Under the pieces are notes generated by a model. It was not told the origin of the DNA. It saw nothing but the letters and a program-made list of their open reading frames with translations, and ran no database searches. A stretch of DNA of 64,000 nt from JANQIV01 sp050117315. GTDB lineage: Bacteria > Bacteroidota > Ignavibacteria > Ignavibacteriales > Melioribacteraceae. Below, piece after piece: positions 28,469 through 37,015 of the stretch (position 1 is its first letter; every line of letters begins with the position of its first letter). The position numbers and the translations under genes were made by a program. The stretch spans positions 1-64,000 of the forward strand of contig JASFMY010000017.1 in the NCBI GenBank assembly GCA_050117315.1. The letters run 5' to 3'.

Positions 28469-31027
28469 ATGAAAAAACCGCCACGCATAGCGCGATGGAT
28501 TTTATCCGTCACAAACAGAAAGAGCAATCGCGAAATTGTTCTCGGCGACTTTGAAGAATTTTATAATGAAATATGTTTTGAGAAAGGTTGGTTACTCGCG
28601 TATCTCTGGTTTTACACTCAGGCATTTAAATCAATTCCGAGATTTATACTAACAAGCATTTATTGGGGGGCTGTAATGTTTACAAAATACTTGAAACTTA
28701 CATTTAGAAATATGGCGAAGCACAAAGGTTATTCATTCATTAATATATCCGGCTTCGCAGTGGGATTGGCTTGTTTTATTCTAATATCGATGTGGGTTGC
28801 GGACGAACTAAGCTACGATAAATTTCACAAAAATATTGACCGAATATATAGAGTAAATACTATTACCGGTAATGAAAAAATCATCACAAGTTCATCTTTG
28901 CGTTTGGGTGAAGAGATGAAAGACAAGTACCCGGAAATTGAAGCTTATACCAATTTTATTCCCTGGGTGAGATCGTTGTTAAAATACAAGGACAGAGTTT
29001 ACGATGAATGGAATATCTATTTAGTCGACCCGGCGTTTTTCAAAATGTTTACTTTCGATTTTCTCGCGGGTGATCCGAACTCTGTTTTACAGGACAGATA
29101 CTCAATTGTAATTACGGAAGAAACTGCAAGAAAATATTTCGGTGATGAAAATCCGATCGGGAAAAGTCTATACTCGGATGTCTATCAAAGGGATTTCAAA
29201 GTAACGGCAGTCGTAAAAAAAATGCCCGCAAACTCGACACTTCAATTTAATATTGCCGGTAGGATTGATTTAATGACGAAGCAAAGAATGGAAAGCTGGG
29301 AGTTTTCGGGCTGGACGTACATTGAGCTGAAATCAAATACTTCCGAAGAAGCATTCAACCAAAAGATAAAAGATTTCTATAAGATCAATGTCGCCCCGGA
29401 ATGGGAAGCTTACCCGGAACTTCAGCAGTATTCGTCCATTCATTTATACGAAGACGGAAAACCCGGCTTGGTTAAACTTGTTTACCTTTTTTCGGCAGTT
29501 GCAATTTTTGTGTTGATTATCGCATTCGCGAATTTTTCAAATCTTTCAACAGCGCGTGCAACAAAAAGAGCCCAAGAGGTAGGAGTAAGAAAAGTATTTG
29601 GTGCGCATAAAAGACAGTTGGTTTATCAATTTCTAGGCGAGGCGATAGTTGTTTCATTTATCTCCCTAATATTTGCTGTTGTGCTTGTAGCTGTGCTGCT
29701 TCCTTATTTCAACCAATTCACGGGCAAGTCCTTAGAGTTGTTGAACGGAAATGTATTTATTAAAGTTGTTGAACTCTTAGCTTTGGTGCTTATCTCCGGG
29801 ATTGCTGCGGGCAGTTACCCGGCATTTATTCTTTCTTCATTTAAACCGGCTGCTGTGCTGAAAGGGAAATCGGGTTTAATCAAAAACGGTTTATATTTTA
29901 GAAGGATTTTAACAATCGGACAATTTGCAATTTCAATTGGACTAATTGTGTGCACTTTAGTAGTATCAAAACAAATGAGGTACATTCAGGAAACAGACAG
30001 CGGAATGGAAAGGGATCGCATTATTACAATAGCCAACAATCCGGAATTGATGAAGAAATTCGACGCTTTTGAATCCGAGTTAAAACAAAATCCGTTGATT
30101 GAAAATGTTACCGCTTCGGCAACGCGCCCGTTTGATGTTGGTCAGTATATTGAGGTTAACTGGGAAGGGCATATGAATGAGCCGCCGAGAGGCATGCAGT
30201 ACACCATGGCTGATTATTATTTTCTTTCGACATTTGGGATGAAGTTGGTGAAAGGACGGTTTTTCTCAAGAGATTTCGCAACGGATTCAACAGACGCTTG
30301 CTTAATTAATGAGACCGCCGCCTCGATGATGGATTTTGATAACCCGGTTGGCAAATCGCTTTACTTTGGTCATCCTGCCTTTCCCGAAGAAAAAAGGAAT
30401 TTGAGAATTATCGGAGTAGTGAAAGATTTCCATTCAAGATCGCTGTATAGCCCCATTGGCCCGTTCGTATTTAAAATGTACCGTCCGTGGCATACATATA
30501 TTTTTATCAAACTGAAAGAAGATGAAACTCAAAAAGCCGTTGCCGCCGTTGAAAGTATTACGAAAAAGTACGCTCCCGACTACCCGTATTCTTACGAGTT
30601 TTTAGATGATTCATATAATAGATTGTATTTAATGGAAAACAAAATGAGCAGTGTATTTAACATATTTGCCGTTATTGCAACTATTGTTTCTTGTCTCGGT
30701 TTATTTGGACTTTCCGCTTTTACCGCAGAACAGAGGACAAAAGAAATCGGGATTAGAAAAACTTTGGGAGCCTCGGTTTTCGGTATCGCAACGATGTTAT
30801 CAAAACAATTTGCGGTATGGATTATCATAGCAAATTTAGTTGCCTTTCCGTTTACTTATTACTTTATGAAAAAATGGCTAGCTGATTTTGTTTACCGTAT
30901 CGATCTGAATTTGTCCCTATTCATTGCTGCTGGGTTTATTTCATTGGTAATAGCTGTCCTTACGGTTGGATACCAGACAATTAAAGCTGCTTTAAGCAAC
31001 CCTGTTGAATCAATAAAGTATGAGTAG
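28469..31027 (+). CDS. orphan FtsX/MacB permease with prefix domain
   Basis: 852 residues, starting MKKPPRIARWILSVTNRKSN with a GGGG-rich ribosome-binding site in the 7-bp gap. Prefix domain, TM1 (YSFINISGFAVGLACFILI), periplasmic domain, AFANFSNLSTARATKRAQEVGVRKV, second periplasmic domain, and SCLGLFGLSAFTAEQRTKEIGIRKT. Its 3' end and following hairpin are nearly identical to those of the permease at 8933-11305. It is the last gene of the closely packed PadR operon. Confidence 0.9.
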   Translation: MKKPPRIARWILSVTNRKSNREIVLGDFEEFYNEICFEKGWLLAYLWFYTQAFKSIPRFILTSIYWGAVMFTKYLKLTFRNMAKHKGYSFINISGFAVGLACFILISMWVADELSYDKFHKNIDRIYRVNTITGNEKIITSSSLRLGEEMKDKYPEIEAYTNFIPWVRSLLKYKDRVYDEWNIYLVDPAFFKMFTFDFLAGDPNSVLQDRYSIVITEETARKYFGDENPIGKSLYSDVYQRDFKVTAVVKKMPANSTLQFNIAGRIDLMTKQRMESWEFSGWTYIELKSNTSEEAFNQKIKDFYKINVAPEWEAYPELQQYSSIHLYEDGKPGLVKLVYLFSAVAIFVLIIAFANFSNLSTARATKRAQEVGVRKVFGAHKRQLVYQFLGEAIVVSFISLIFAVVLVAVLLPYFNQFTGKSLELLNGNVFIKVVELLALVLISGIAAGSYPAFILSSFKPAAVLKGKSGLIKNGLYFRRILTIGQFAISIGLIVCTLVVSKQMRYIQETDSGMERDRIITIANNPELMKKFDAFESELKQNPLIENVTASATRPFDVGQYIEVNWEGHMNEPPRGMQYTMADYYFLSTFGMKLVKGRFFSRDFATDSTDACLINETAASMMDFDNPVGKSLYFGHPAFPEEKRNLRIIGVVKDFHSRSLYSPIGPFVFKMYRPWHTYIFIKLKEDETQKAVAAVESITKKYAPDYPYSYEFLDDSYNRLYLMENKMSSVFNIFAVIATIVSCLGLFGLSAFTAEQRTKEIGIRKTLGASVFGIATMLSKQFAVWIIIANLVAFPFTYYFMKKWLADFVYRIDLNLSLFIAAGFISLVIAVLTVGYQTIKAALSNPVESIKYE

Positions 31028-31041
31028 ATTTTAAATTTGAA

Positions 31042-31072
31042 AACCTTGAAGGTTTTAAGAACCTTCAAGGTT
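31042..31072 (+). terminator. hairpin after the PadR-permease operon
   Basis: AACCTTGAAGGTT (31042-31054), loop TTAAG, and the exact complement AACCTTCAAGGTT (31060-31072): a 13-bp perfect stem starting 15 bp after the stop. It is the twin of the hairpin at 11320-11349. It probably ends the operon, leaving the next permease with its own promoter in 31073-31262. Confidence 0.6.
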
Positions 31073-31262
31073 GATATGTTAAGCCGGCTGAACCACTCCA
31101 AGATACATTTATATATCTTTCAAACTATCATTCAATTCTCTGTATCATTTGGATTTTTTTATTGCTGATGACTGAAAAAAATAATCCCGGATAGCAACAT
31201 TTCTATTCTTTATTCATCTTTATAAATGATTGATTTTTTATCAAACTCAATAAGGCAGGAAG

Positions 31263-33650
31263 ATGATTAAAAATTATTTAAAAGTTGTAATGAGAAATAT
31301 AGTCCGGCACAAAACATATACATTTCTCAATGTCTTTGGATTATCGCTGGGGTTATCTTGTTTTATTTTAATTCTATTATATGTTCGGTTTGAATTCAGC
31401 TTTGATAAATTCAATGAGAACTATGATAATATTTACCGGGTAGAGTTAGATTACGGCGGGCGCGGGCAGTTTATAGCACTAACAAATAATGCCATAGGTA
31501 CGGCGCTGGTAAAAGATTACCCGGAAGTAATAAACCAGGTACGCTTCCGTAATATGGGCAACGGTGTAATCCTCGATGCCGGGAACAACATGAAATTTTT
31601 TGAAGACTTCGGCAGGTGGGCCGAGAATTCCTTTTTTGAAATATTCACTTATAGATTTATTGCCGGGAATCCCAAAACTGCTTTGGCTGAACCGTACTCA
31701 ATCGTTTTAACAAAAAGTACTGCCGAAAAATATTTTGCCGATGAAAACCCGATGGGTAAAACAATAAAGGTAAATAACGATTTTACGTGCACGGTTACAG
31801 CCGTGCTTGAAGACCTTCCTAAAAATTCATCAAATAATTTTAATTACCTTATTTCATTTTCTACTTATGAAAAAGTTATAACCCCGGAATACCTGGACAA
31901 TTGGAATACTATCGGGTGTTATACTTATGTCCTTTTGCAGAATAGTATTTCGTTACCTGAGCTTAATTCTAAAATTAAAGATTTGTTGCGAACATACATA
32001 TCAAAGGATTATCCAAGTCACGTATACCTAAAACCGTTATCTCAAATTCATTTGTATTCAGACATACTGGGCGAACACGGTCCTTCGGGTGATCCTGATA
32101 CAATAATAATTTATTCGGCAATTGGTATTTTTATCCTGTTGATAGCTTCAATTAATTTTATGAATCTATCAACGGCGCGCTCAATGAAAAGAGCAAAAGA
32201 AGTAGGTATGAGAAAAGTCTGTGGTGCCGGACGCAGAAATTTAATAACGCAATTTATAGGCGAATCAATTGTGATGACTTTTATTTCTCTTTTTATTTCA
32301 ATTATTTTTATAAACTTTTTTATAACGGAATTTAATGCAATTGTAGGAAGACAGCTTTCGTTTGATATAGGCAATAATTTGTTACTTGTAATTGTATTAA
32401 TAGTAATTGGATTGATAGTTGGGGTTATATCAGGCAGTTACCCCGCTTTTTATTTATCGAAGTTTAACCCGGTTGGAGTTTTAAAATCCGCTATTAAAAC
32501 CAAACACAAAAAATTTTCCGAAAGAAACGTACTTGTAGTTTTCCAGTTTGCGACTTCAGTATTTTTGATTGTATCAACAATTATGATTTATTACCAGCTC
32601 AACTACCTGCGCAGCAAAGATGTAGGTTACGATAAAGAAAATGTTATTGTAATCGGGTTCAAAAATTCCGACTCATTAACTGCAGCTAAATACGATGTTT
32701 TAAAAGATGAAATTAAAAATTTTGCCGGAGTAAAAAACGCAAGCATCTCCCAGTTTGTACCCCACTTTAACGGGGCATCTTTTCAAATTCCATATGAAGG
32801 CGCGCCCCAAGAAGAAACAATTTATACGAATATAAACTTTGCCGACAAGGATTTTCTCAAAACCTACAGGATAAAATTATTAATGGGCAAGGACGAATTA
32901 AATACCGGGACGAACAGCGACAGTACTTACGAGTGTTTTATAAACGAAGCATTTATGAAAGAGACAGGCTGGGATAACCCTATCGGTAAAAGAATAGGTT
33001 TTTTAAGAGTAGCCGGGGTAATTAAAGATTATCAATTCACTTCAATGAAGAACCTTGTGCAGCCGATAATTCTTCGTCCCCTGGACGGATGGGAACCGAG
33101 ATTTATAAACAGGGAAATGAATCTTTCAATAAAATTGAATCCTGGAAATAAAGATGCGGCTATCGATGAAATTAAAACACTTTTCAGCAGGCTTTTCCCT
33201 TATCAAATATTTGAATACCGTTCAATGAAAGAAAACTTTGAGTGGCTTTTCAGAACAGAAGACACCACTGCAAAGACAGCGGGATACTTTTCAATTCTTG
33301 CAATATTTATTTCATGTTTGGGATTGTTCGGACTTTCGTCATTTACTGCAGAACAAAAACGAAAAGAAATCGGGATTAGAAAAGTATTGGGCGGTTCCGT
33401 TTTAAATGTTGTTTATCAACTTGTGAAAGAATCGTTACTGCCTGTTGTTACGGCGATTATAATTGCATTACCCGTAGCATATTATTTCATTGATAAATGG
33501 CTTCAGGAATTCGCGTACAGAATTGAAATCCCGTATGTAATTTTGATTATTTCAAGCTTATCGGCAATAATTATAGCTTTAATTACGGTTGGATACCAAT
33601 CGGTAAAAGCAGCTCTGTCCAACCCTGTGGACTCCATAAAATATGAATAG
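31263..33650 (+). CDS. FtsX/MacB-family orphan permease
   Basis: A 795-residue protein without the prefix domain, starting MIKNYLKVVMRNIVRHKTY after AGGCAGGAAG. TM1 (TFLNVFGLSLGLSCFILILL), periplasmic domain, ASINFMNLSTARSMKRAKEVGMRKV, second periplasmic domain, and SCLGLFGLSSFTAEQKRKEIGIRKV, ending VDSIKYE. It is the intact parent, or sister, of the deleted copy at 11461-12514, with which it is nearly identical in DNA over the shared parts. The 235-bp upstream gap was copied too. Confidence 0.9.
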   Translation: MIKNYLKVVMRNIVRHKTYTFLNVFGLSLGLSCFILILLYVRFEFSFDKFNENYDNIYRVELDYGGRGQFIALTNNAIGTALVKDYPEVINQVRFRNMGNGVILDAGNNMKFFEDFGRWAENSFFEIFTYRFIAGNPKTALAEPYSIVLTKSTAEKYFADENPMGKTIKVNNDFTCTVTAVLEDLPKNSSNNFNYLISFSTYEKVITPEYLDNWNTIGCYTYVLLQNSISLPELNSKIKDLLRTYISKDYPSHVYLKPLSQIHLYSDILGEHGPSGDPDTIIIYSAIGIFILLIASINFMNLSTARSMKRAKEVGMRKVCGAGRRNLITQFIGESIVMTFISLFISIIFINFFITEFNAIVGRQLSFDIGNNLLLVIVLIVIGLIVGVISGSYPAFYLSKFNPVGVLKSAIKTKHKKFSERNVLVVFQFATSVFLIVSTIMIYYQLNYLRSKDVGYDKENVIVIGFKNSDSLTAAKYDVLKDEIKNFAGVKNASISQFVPHFNGASFQIPYEGAPQEETIYTNINFADKDFLKTYRIKLLMGKDELNTGTNSDSTYECFINEAFMKETGWDNPIGKRIGFLRVAGVIKDYQFTSMKNLVQPIILRPLDGWEPRFINREMNLSIKLNPGNKDAAIDEIKTLFSRLFPYQIFEYRSMKENFEWLFRTEDTTAKTAGYFSILAIFISCLGLFGLSSFTAEQKRKEIGIRKVLGGSVLNVVYQLVKESLLPVVTAIIIALPVAYYFIDKWLQEFAYRIEIPYVILIISSLSAIIIALITVGYQSVKAALSNPVDSIKYE

Positions 33651-33701
33651 TACTGAAGTTTTACCGGTCTTCAGAATGTAAAAAAAGCTTATCTTCTTAA
33701 G

Positions 33702-33738
33702 CTGTGGAATGTATAATAATTATTTATACATTCCACAG
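33702..33738. terminator. hairpin after the permease array
   Basis: CTGTGGAATGTATA (33702-33715) and its exact complement TATACATTCCACAG (33725-33738) with a 9-nt AT loop. It starts 52 bp after the last permease stop and likely ends that transcript. Confidence 0.6.
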
Positions 33739-33875
33739 TGTTAACCAATAAGAATTATTTTCCCGTACTTTAAATGAATTAACACAAAAACGTTCTATTG
33801 TACAAGAATAAATAAAATTTGTTGAAAATATTTATTATAAGAGTTATTATAAGCCTTCTAATGCATGGAGGTAAA

Positions 33876-34181
33876 ATGAGCTGGTTGGTAGTTTTGACTT
33901 ATGAACTATATAATGCTGAAATTCAAGATTATGAATTAGTAAATAAAAACCTTGTTAAAATAGGCTTGATAAATGAAATTGTTTCACCCGGGGGAGTAAA
34001 AAGTCAACTGCCTTTAAGAACCTTTGCTGCCCAGTTTAGTAAAGATATAAACAATACATCCCAAGATATAGTGGATTACATTGAAGAAAAAGCTTTAACC
34101 GTTTTGAGAGAATATAACCTGGAAGGAAAAATTTTTGTTTCTGTAGGTGATAATTGGTCCTGGAGTGAATCGGTTATATAA
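33876..34181 (+). CDS. hypothetical small protein
   Basis: 101 residues from the ATG at 33876 (MSWLVVLTYELYNAEIQDYE), chosen because GGAGG lies 5 bp upstream; an in-frame ATG at 33819 lacks one. The alternating strands and helices (WLVVLTYEL, ...YELVNKNLVKIGL, QLPLRTFAAQF, ...DYIEEKALTVLREYNL, KIFVSVGDNW) suggest a ferredoxin-like beta-alpha-beta fold, loosely like Cas2/VapD-type small proteins. No catalytic motif is recognisable and no cas genes are near. It stands alone between the permease array and the propeller lipoprotein. Confidence 0.65.
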   Translation: MSWLVVLTYELYNAEIQDYELVNKNLVKIGLINEIVSPGGVKSQLPLRTFAAQFSKDINNTSQDIVDYIEEKALTVLREYNLEGKIFVSVGDNWSWSESVI

Positions 34182-34342
34182 AACATCTTAAGATTTTGTT
34201 TATCAACTTGGGTTAAAATTATACCTAGCAACTTCGATAATAAACTGATCTTTACTTAGCCGACTTAAGATCGTTTTACATGTTTCAATAGAGCAATTTC
34301 TAACTCACATAAACACTCACAAAAACAAAAGGAGCCTTTGCT

Positions 34343-35683
34343 ATGGTTAAGAAACTCTCTTTTTTTTCATTCATTATTGTACTTTTTGCATTAATCTTTA
34401 CAGGCTTAGGATGTGAAGAGGAACAAGACAGCATTAATTCACCAAGCGCTACAGTTCAGCTTGAAAACGCCGGAAGCCTCCAGCTTTCTTTTAACAAAAC
34501 TAATGCTCTCACAGCTACAGAGGATATTGACACTGTTACGGCAACACTCACAAGATCGGGTTACGAGTCCGTACAAGAAAATATTGCAGTAGGAGACGGT
34601 TCTGCAAGCGGAACAATGTATAACGTAGCCGAAGGGACCTGGCATCTCACAATAAACGCCAAGGACTCCATCGGCACAGTGCTTTACAGTGGCAATACTG
34701 AAGTAGAAATAGTAAGCGACCAAACAACCTACGTAACAATTGAACTCTCTGCCGCCGCAACATCGGGCAACCTGTCAATAAACGTCACCTGGGAGGAAGG
34801 CGACGGGATTAATTGGACGGTTTATGACAATAATCCGGTACTTGATCTCGGTTCCTCCGGGGAGTGGGATGATGTCTATATAACTAGTCCTTCTGTTATC
34901 TATAATGGAACAACTTATGAAATGTGGTACGCGGCCTATGATGGGACCAACTACCGGATTGGTTACGCATCATCCTCAGATGGAATAAACTGGTCTAAAT
35001 ACTCAAACAACCCGGTGTTGGATCTAGGGGCTTCTAATGAGTGGGATTATTATAATGTTTCCCATCCGACTGTTATCTACAATGGAACGAGCTACGAAAT
35101 GTGGTATAATGGTTATGATGGAAGCTACTCTTATATTGGTTATGCTTCATCTTCAGATGGAATCAACTGGACAAAATATTCAGGGAATCCTATTATAAAA
35201 GGAAACGCATCATGGGAAGCAAATATGGTTGGTCATCCAAATGTGCTTTTTGATGGAACAACTTATGAAATGTGGTATTCTGCATCTGACGGCACAAACT
35301 ATAGAATTGGATATGCGACATCGTCTGATGGAATAAATTGGTCTACATATTCAGGTAATCCAATACTAGATCTTGGTGCAGATGACTCTTGGGACGACCT
35401 ACATGTATTTGCTCCTAATGTTATACTTGATGGAGAAAATTATAAGATGTGGTATACAGGAAACGATGGTACAAGCTATAGAATTGGATATACGGCATCG
35501 TCTGATGGAATAAATTGGTCTACATATTCAGGTAATCCCATATTAGACCTTGGTACAGACGGCTCTTGGAATGACATTGGGATATTAACACCAACTGTTT
35601 TATATAACGGAATAAGCTACAAAATGTGGTTTGCTGGTATAGACGGAACAAAGTACAGCATTGGTTACGCAACTTGCCCATAG
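34343..35683 (+). CDS. lipoprotein with five-bladed beta-propeller
   Basis: 446 residues. The signal peptide with lipobox FTGLGCEEE (Cys24) makes it a lipoprotein. Residues about 35-150 form a beta-sandwich (TVTATLTRSGYESVQENIAVG...). From about 155 five near-identical blocks of some 58 residues follow, each with DGINW..Y..NPVLDLG...W, ..P.VIYNGT.YEMWY and DGTNYRIGYASS. That repeat count and motif fit the five-bladed propellers of the GH43/GH32/GH130-like superfamily, but catalytic carboxylates are not clearly placed, so glycan binding is as likely as hydrolysis. GGAGCC precedes the ATG. The high DNA similarity between repeats suggests recent expansion. Confidence 0.8.
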   Translation: MVKKLSFFSFIIVLFALIFTGLGCEEEQDSINSPSATVQLENAGSLQLSFNKTNALTATEDIDTVTATLTRSGYESVQENIAVGDGSASGTMYNVAEGTWHLTINAKDSIGTVLYSGNTEVEIVSDQTTYVTIELSAAATSGNLSINVTWEEGDGINWTVYDNNPVLDLGSSGEWDDVYITSPSVIYNGTTYEMWYAAYDGTNYRIGYASSSDGINWSKYSNNPVLDLGASNEWDYYNVSHPTVIYNGTSYEMWYNGYDGSYSYIGYASSSDGINWTKYSGNPIIKGNASWEANMVGHPNVLFDGTTYEMWYSASDGTNYRIGYATSSDGINWSTYSGNPILDLGADDSWDDLHVFAPNVILDGENYKMWYTGNDGTSYRIGYTASSDGINWSTYSGNPILDLGTDGSWNDIGILTPTVLYNGISYKMWFAGIDGTKYSIGYATCP

Positions 35684-35798
35684 TTTTTTTACATTTTTTC
35701 AGCCCTCATATGCCGGGGGCTATATTTTTTCTTCCTTCGCCAAAGTTTACCGACCATAACTTTAGTGGCGGTTGGGCTTTGAAGGATAGATAATTTTT

Positions 35799-35852
35799 CC
35801 TTCGTTGAGGCTACGGAGAGGATGGATCCATTCTCCGTAGCTTTAGCGAAGG
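35799..35852. repeat. imperfect inverted repeat
   Basis: CCTTCGTTGAGGCTACGGAGA (35799-35819) pairs with TCTCCGTAGCTTTAGCGAAGG (35832-35852) with a few mismatches around a 12-nt loop. A weaker hairpin (CCTTCGCCAAAG ... CTTTGAAGG) lies just upstream. The same TTAGCGAAGGAGGA words occur at the end of the T9SS gene at 107-121. It may be a dispersed repeat and may help terminate the propeller lipoprotein transcript. Confidence 0.4.
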
Positions 35853-35875
35853 AGAAGTTAATCCGTACTAATCAC

Positions 35876-36037
35876 TAGAGTTTCTGCAAAAATAAAAAAA
35901 ATTGTCATTTCGAACCCGTTTTTTTGGCGGGAAATCTTACAATTAGAGTACATACAATTTCAAAGATTTCTCTCCCGATAAAAAACATCGGGATCGAAAT
36001 GACAAAACGTTTAGATATCTAATTTTGCAGAAACTCT
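35876..36037. mobile_element. MITE, family B, with perfect 14-bp terminal repeats
   Basis: GAGTTTCTGCAAAA (from 35878) and its exact complement TTTTGCAGAAACTC (to 36035) bound a 158-bp element flanked by TA on both sides. The inside is itself palindromic (TTGTCATTTCGAA ... TCGAAATGACAA around CCCG...CGGG). It has no coding capacity. TA duplication with GAG ends fits IS5/IS427-like transposases, supplied elsewhere. It sits in the distal tail of the broken mazF gene. Confidence 0.75.
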
Positions 36038-36530
36038 ACTATATATCTAACAAAGCGCTTATTTTATTTAGCGTTTCTCTTAACAGCGGTTCCGGTAATT
36101 TACAGATATATACTTGTTGCAAATTGGTTTTGGTATTTTGCCGTAAAATCCTCTCTTTTTAAGACCTGCCCGCCGTACGAGACTTTGGGAGACGGGGAGG
36201 GTTTAGGTGAGTTCTAAAAAAACAAAATACCAAAACCAATTTGGCTTGTGTATACTCAGCTTCTCCGGTTTTCCAATCAAGATTCTTAGTCTGATCGGAT
36301 AATATTACGCCGCTAATTTCTATATCACCGGGAAGTTTTACTTCGAAAGGGTATCCTTTAACCCGGCTTGTTACGGGATAAAATATCGCAAGATTTGTCT
36401 TGCCGTTATACACTGCCGGAGATATAACCAAAGCAGGCCTTCTGCCTGACTGCTCACGACCGGGTTGCGGATTAAACATCAACCAAACAATATCTCCGCA
36501 ATCAGGGATATACTGCTTTGGCTTTACCAT
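36018..36530 (-). pseudogene. mazF: mazF-like toxin interrupted by two MITEs
   Basis: The N-terminal 90 residues are MazF/PemK-like: YIPDCGDIVWLMFNPQPGRE, GRRPALVISPAVYN, VTSRVKGYPFEV, GVILSDQTKNLDW. These toxins are mRNA endoribonucleases. After ...GEAEY the frame enters MITE A at 36252. Removing 36109-36252 (element plus one TA) restores GAG TAT ATC TGT and a proper end, YICKLPEPLLRETLNKIK..., 122 residues in total. MITE B lies at the extreme 3' tail (36037). The current open frame would make a truncated protein with MITE-encoded residues, so it is probably inactive. The start overlaps the mazE stop by sharing ATGGTAA, as in normal mazEF operons. Confidence 0.8.
36109..36254. mobile_element. 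MITE, family A, copy 2, inside mazF
   Basis: A 142-bp element (36111-36252) with TA target duplications at 36109-36110 and 36253-36254. Plus-strand ends are TACTTGTTGC and GGCTTGTGTA, with inner inverted repeats CAAATTGGTTTTGG.../...CCAAAACCAATTTG. The core (CCTCTCTTTTTAAGACCTGCCCGCC) runs in the same direction as in copy 1, although the terminal tags are reversed. The target site is reconstructed exactly by the mazF reading frame. Confidence 0.85.
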
Positions 36531-36690
36531 TGTTCTGCCCCGGCCTTCTCCCCAAAATCTATTTCTTTATGAAGATTCGACTTTTTATACCGGAGACTAA
36601 TTCATCCAAACTATACTTTTCCCCTTCAATTGGTTCAACTATAATTTTAACCCGTTGTTCGAGATACTTACGATCATTACAGTCAATAGT
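36524..36690 (-). pseudogene. mazE: mazE-like antitoxin remnant
   Basis: The frame upstream of mazF reads ...EQRVKIIVEPIEGEKYSLDELVSGIK, then after one added A in the T5/A5 run at 36582-36586 continues KKSNLHKEIDFGEKAGAEQW-stop, the typical MazE toxin-binding tail. The stop overlaps the mazF ATG. No start codon or clear AbrB-type DNA-binding part was found upstream (a stop lies in frame near 36690), so it is truncated as well as shifted. As written it could not make a normal antitoxin. Confidence 0.65.
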
Positions 36691-36813
36691 TATACAGATA
36701 TTCTATAATGAGTTAACACAGCAACGAGCTGGATGACAAAGAAAAGCTAAAAAAAGTGTAAATAAAAACCTCCGAAGTCTTCCCGCAAGGCGCTCACAAG
36801 AACACGCAAGACG

Positions 36814-37015
36814 TCTGGGGAACCCCCGAACGCATCTGGGGAATCCCTCAACACATCGAGGGAATCCCCTAACACACCGAGGGAATCCCTCAACACACCG
36901 AGGGAATCCCCCAACACACCGAGGGAATCCCCCAACGCACCGAGGGAATCCCCCAACGCACCGAGGGAATCCCGTAACGCACCGGGGGAATCCCGTAACG
37001 CATCGAGGGAATAAC
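36814..37015. repeat. 21-bp tandem repeat (minisatellite), nine units plus a partial
   Basis: Units of exactly 21 bp, consensus CCGAGGGAATCCCYCAACRCA, run from 36814, each with a GGGAATCCC near-palindrome. Because 21 is a multiple of three, all frames stay open, which creates apparent ORFs with seven-residue repeats (GFPRCVG) that are not credible genes. A perfect 16-bp palindrome, ATCCCGCATGCGGGAT, follows at 37030-37045. There are no spacers, so it is not a CRISPR array. The sequence to 37247 shows no gene. Confidence 0.85.

Noticed and set aside
33876..34181. CRISPR-associated Cas2
   Set aside because: Only a loose fold resemblance; no cas1, no repeats and no catalytic Asp at the first strand end.
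36814..37015. CRISPR array
   Set aside because: Units are contiguous 21-bp repeats with no unique spacers, and there are no cas genes.
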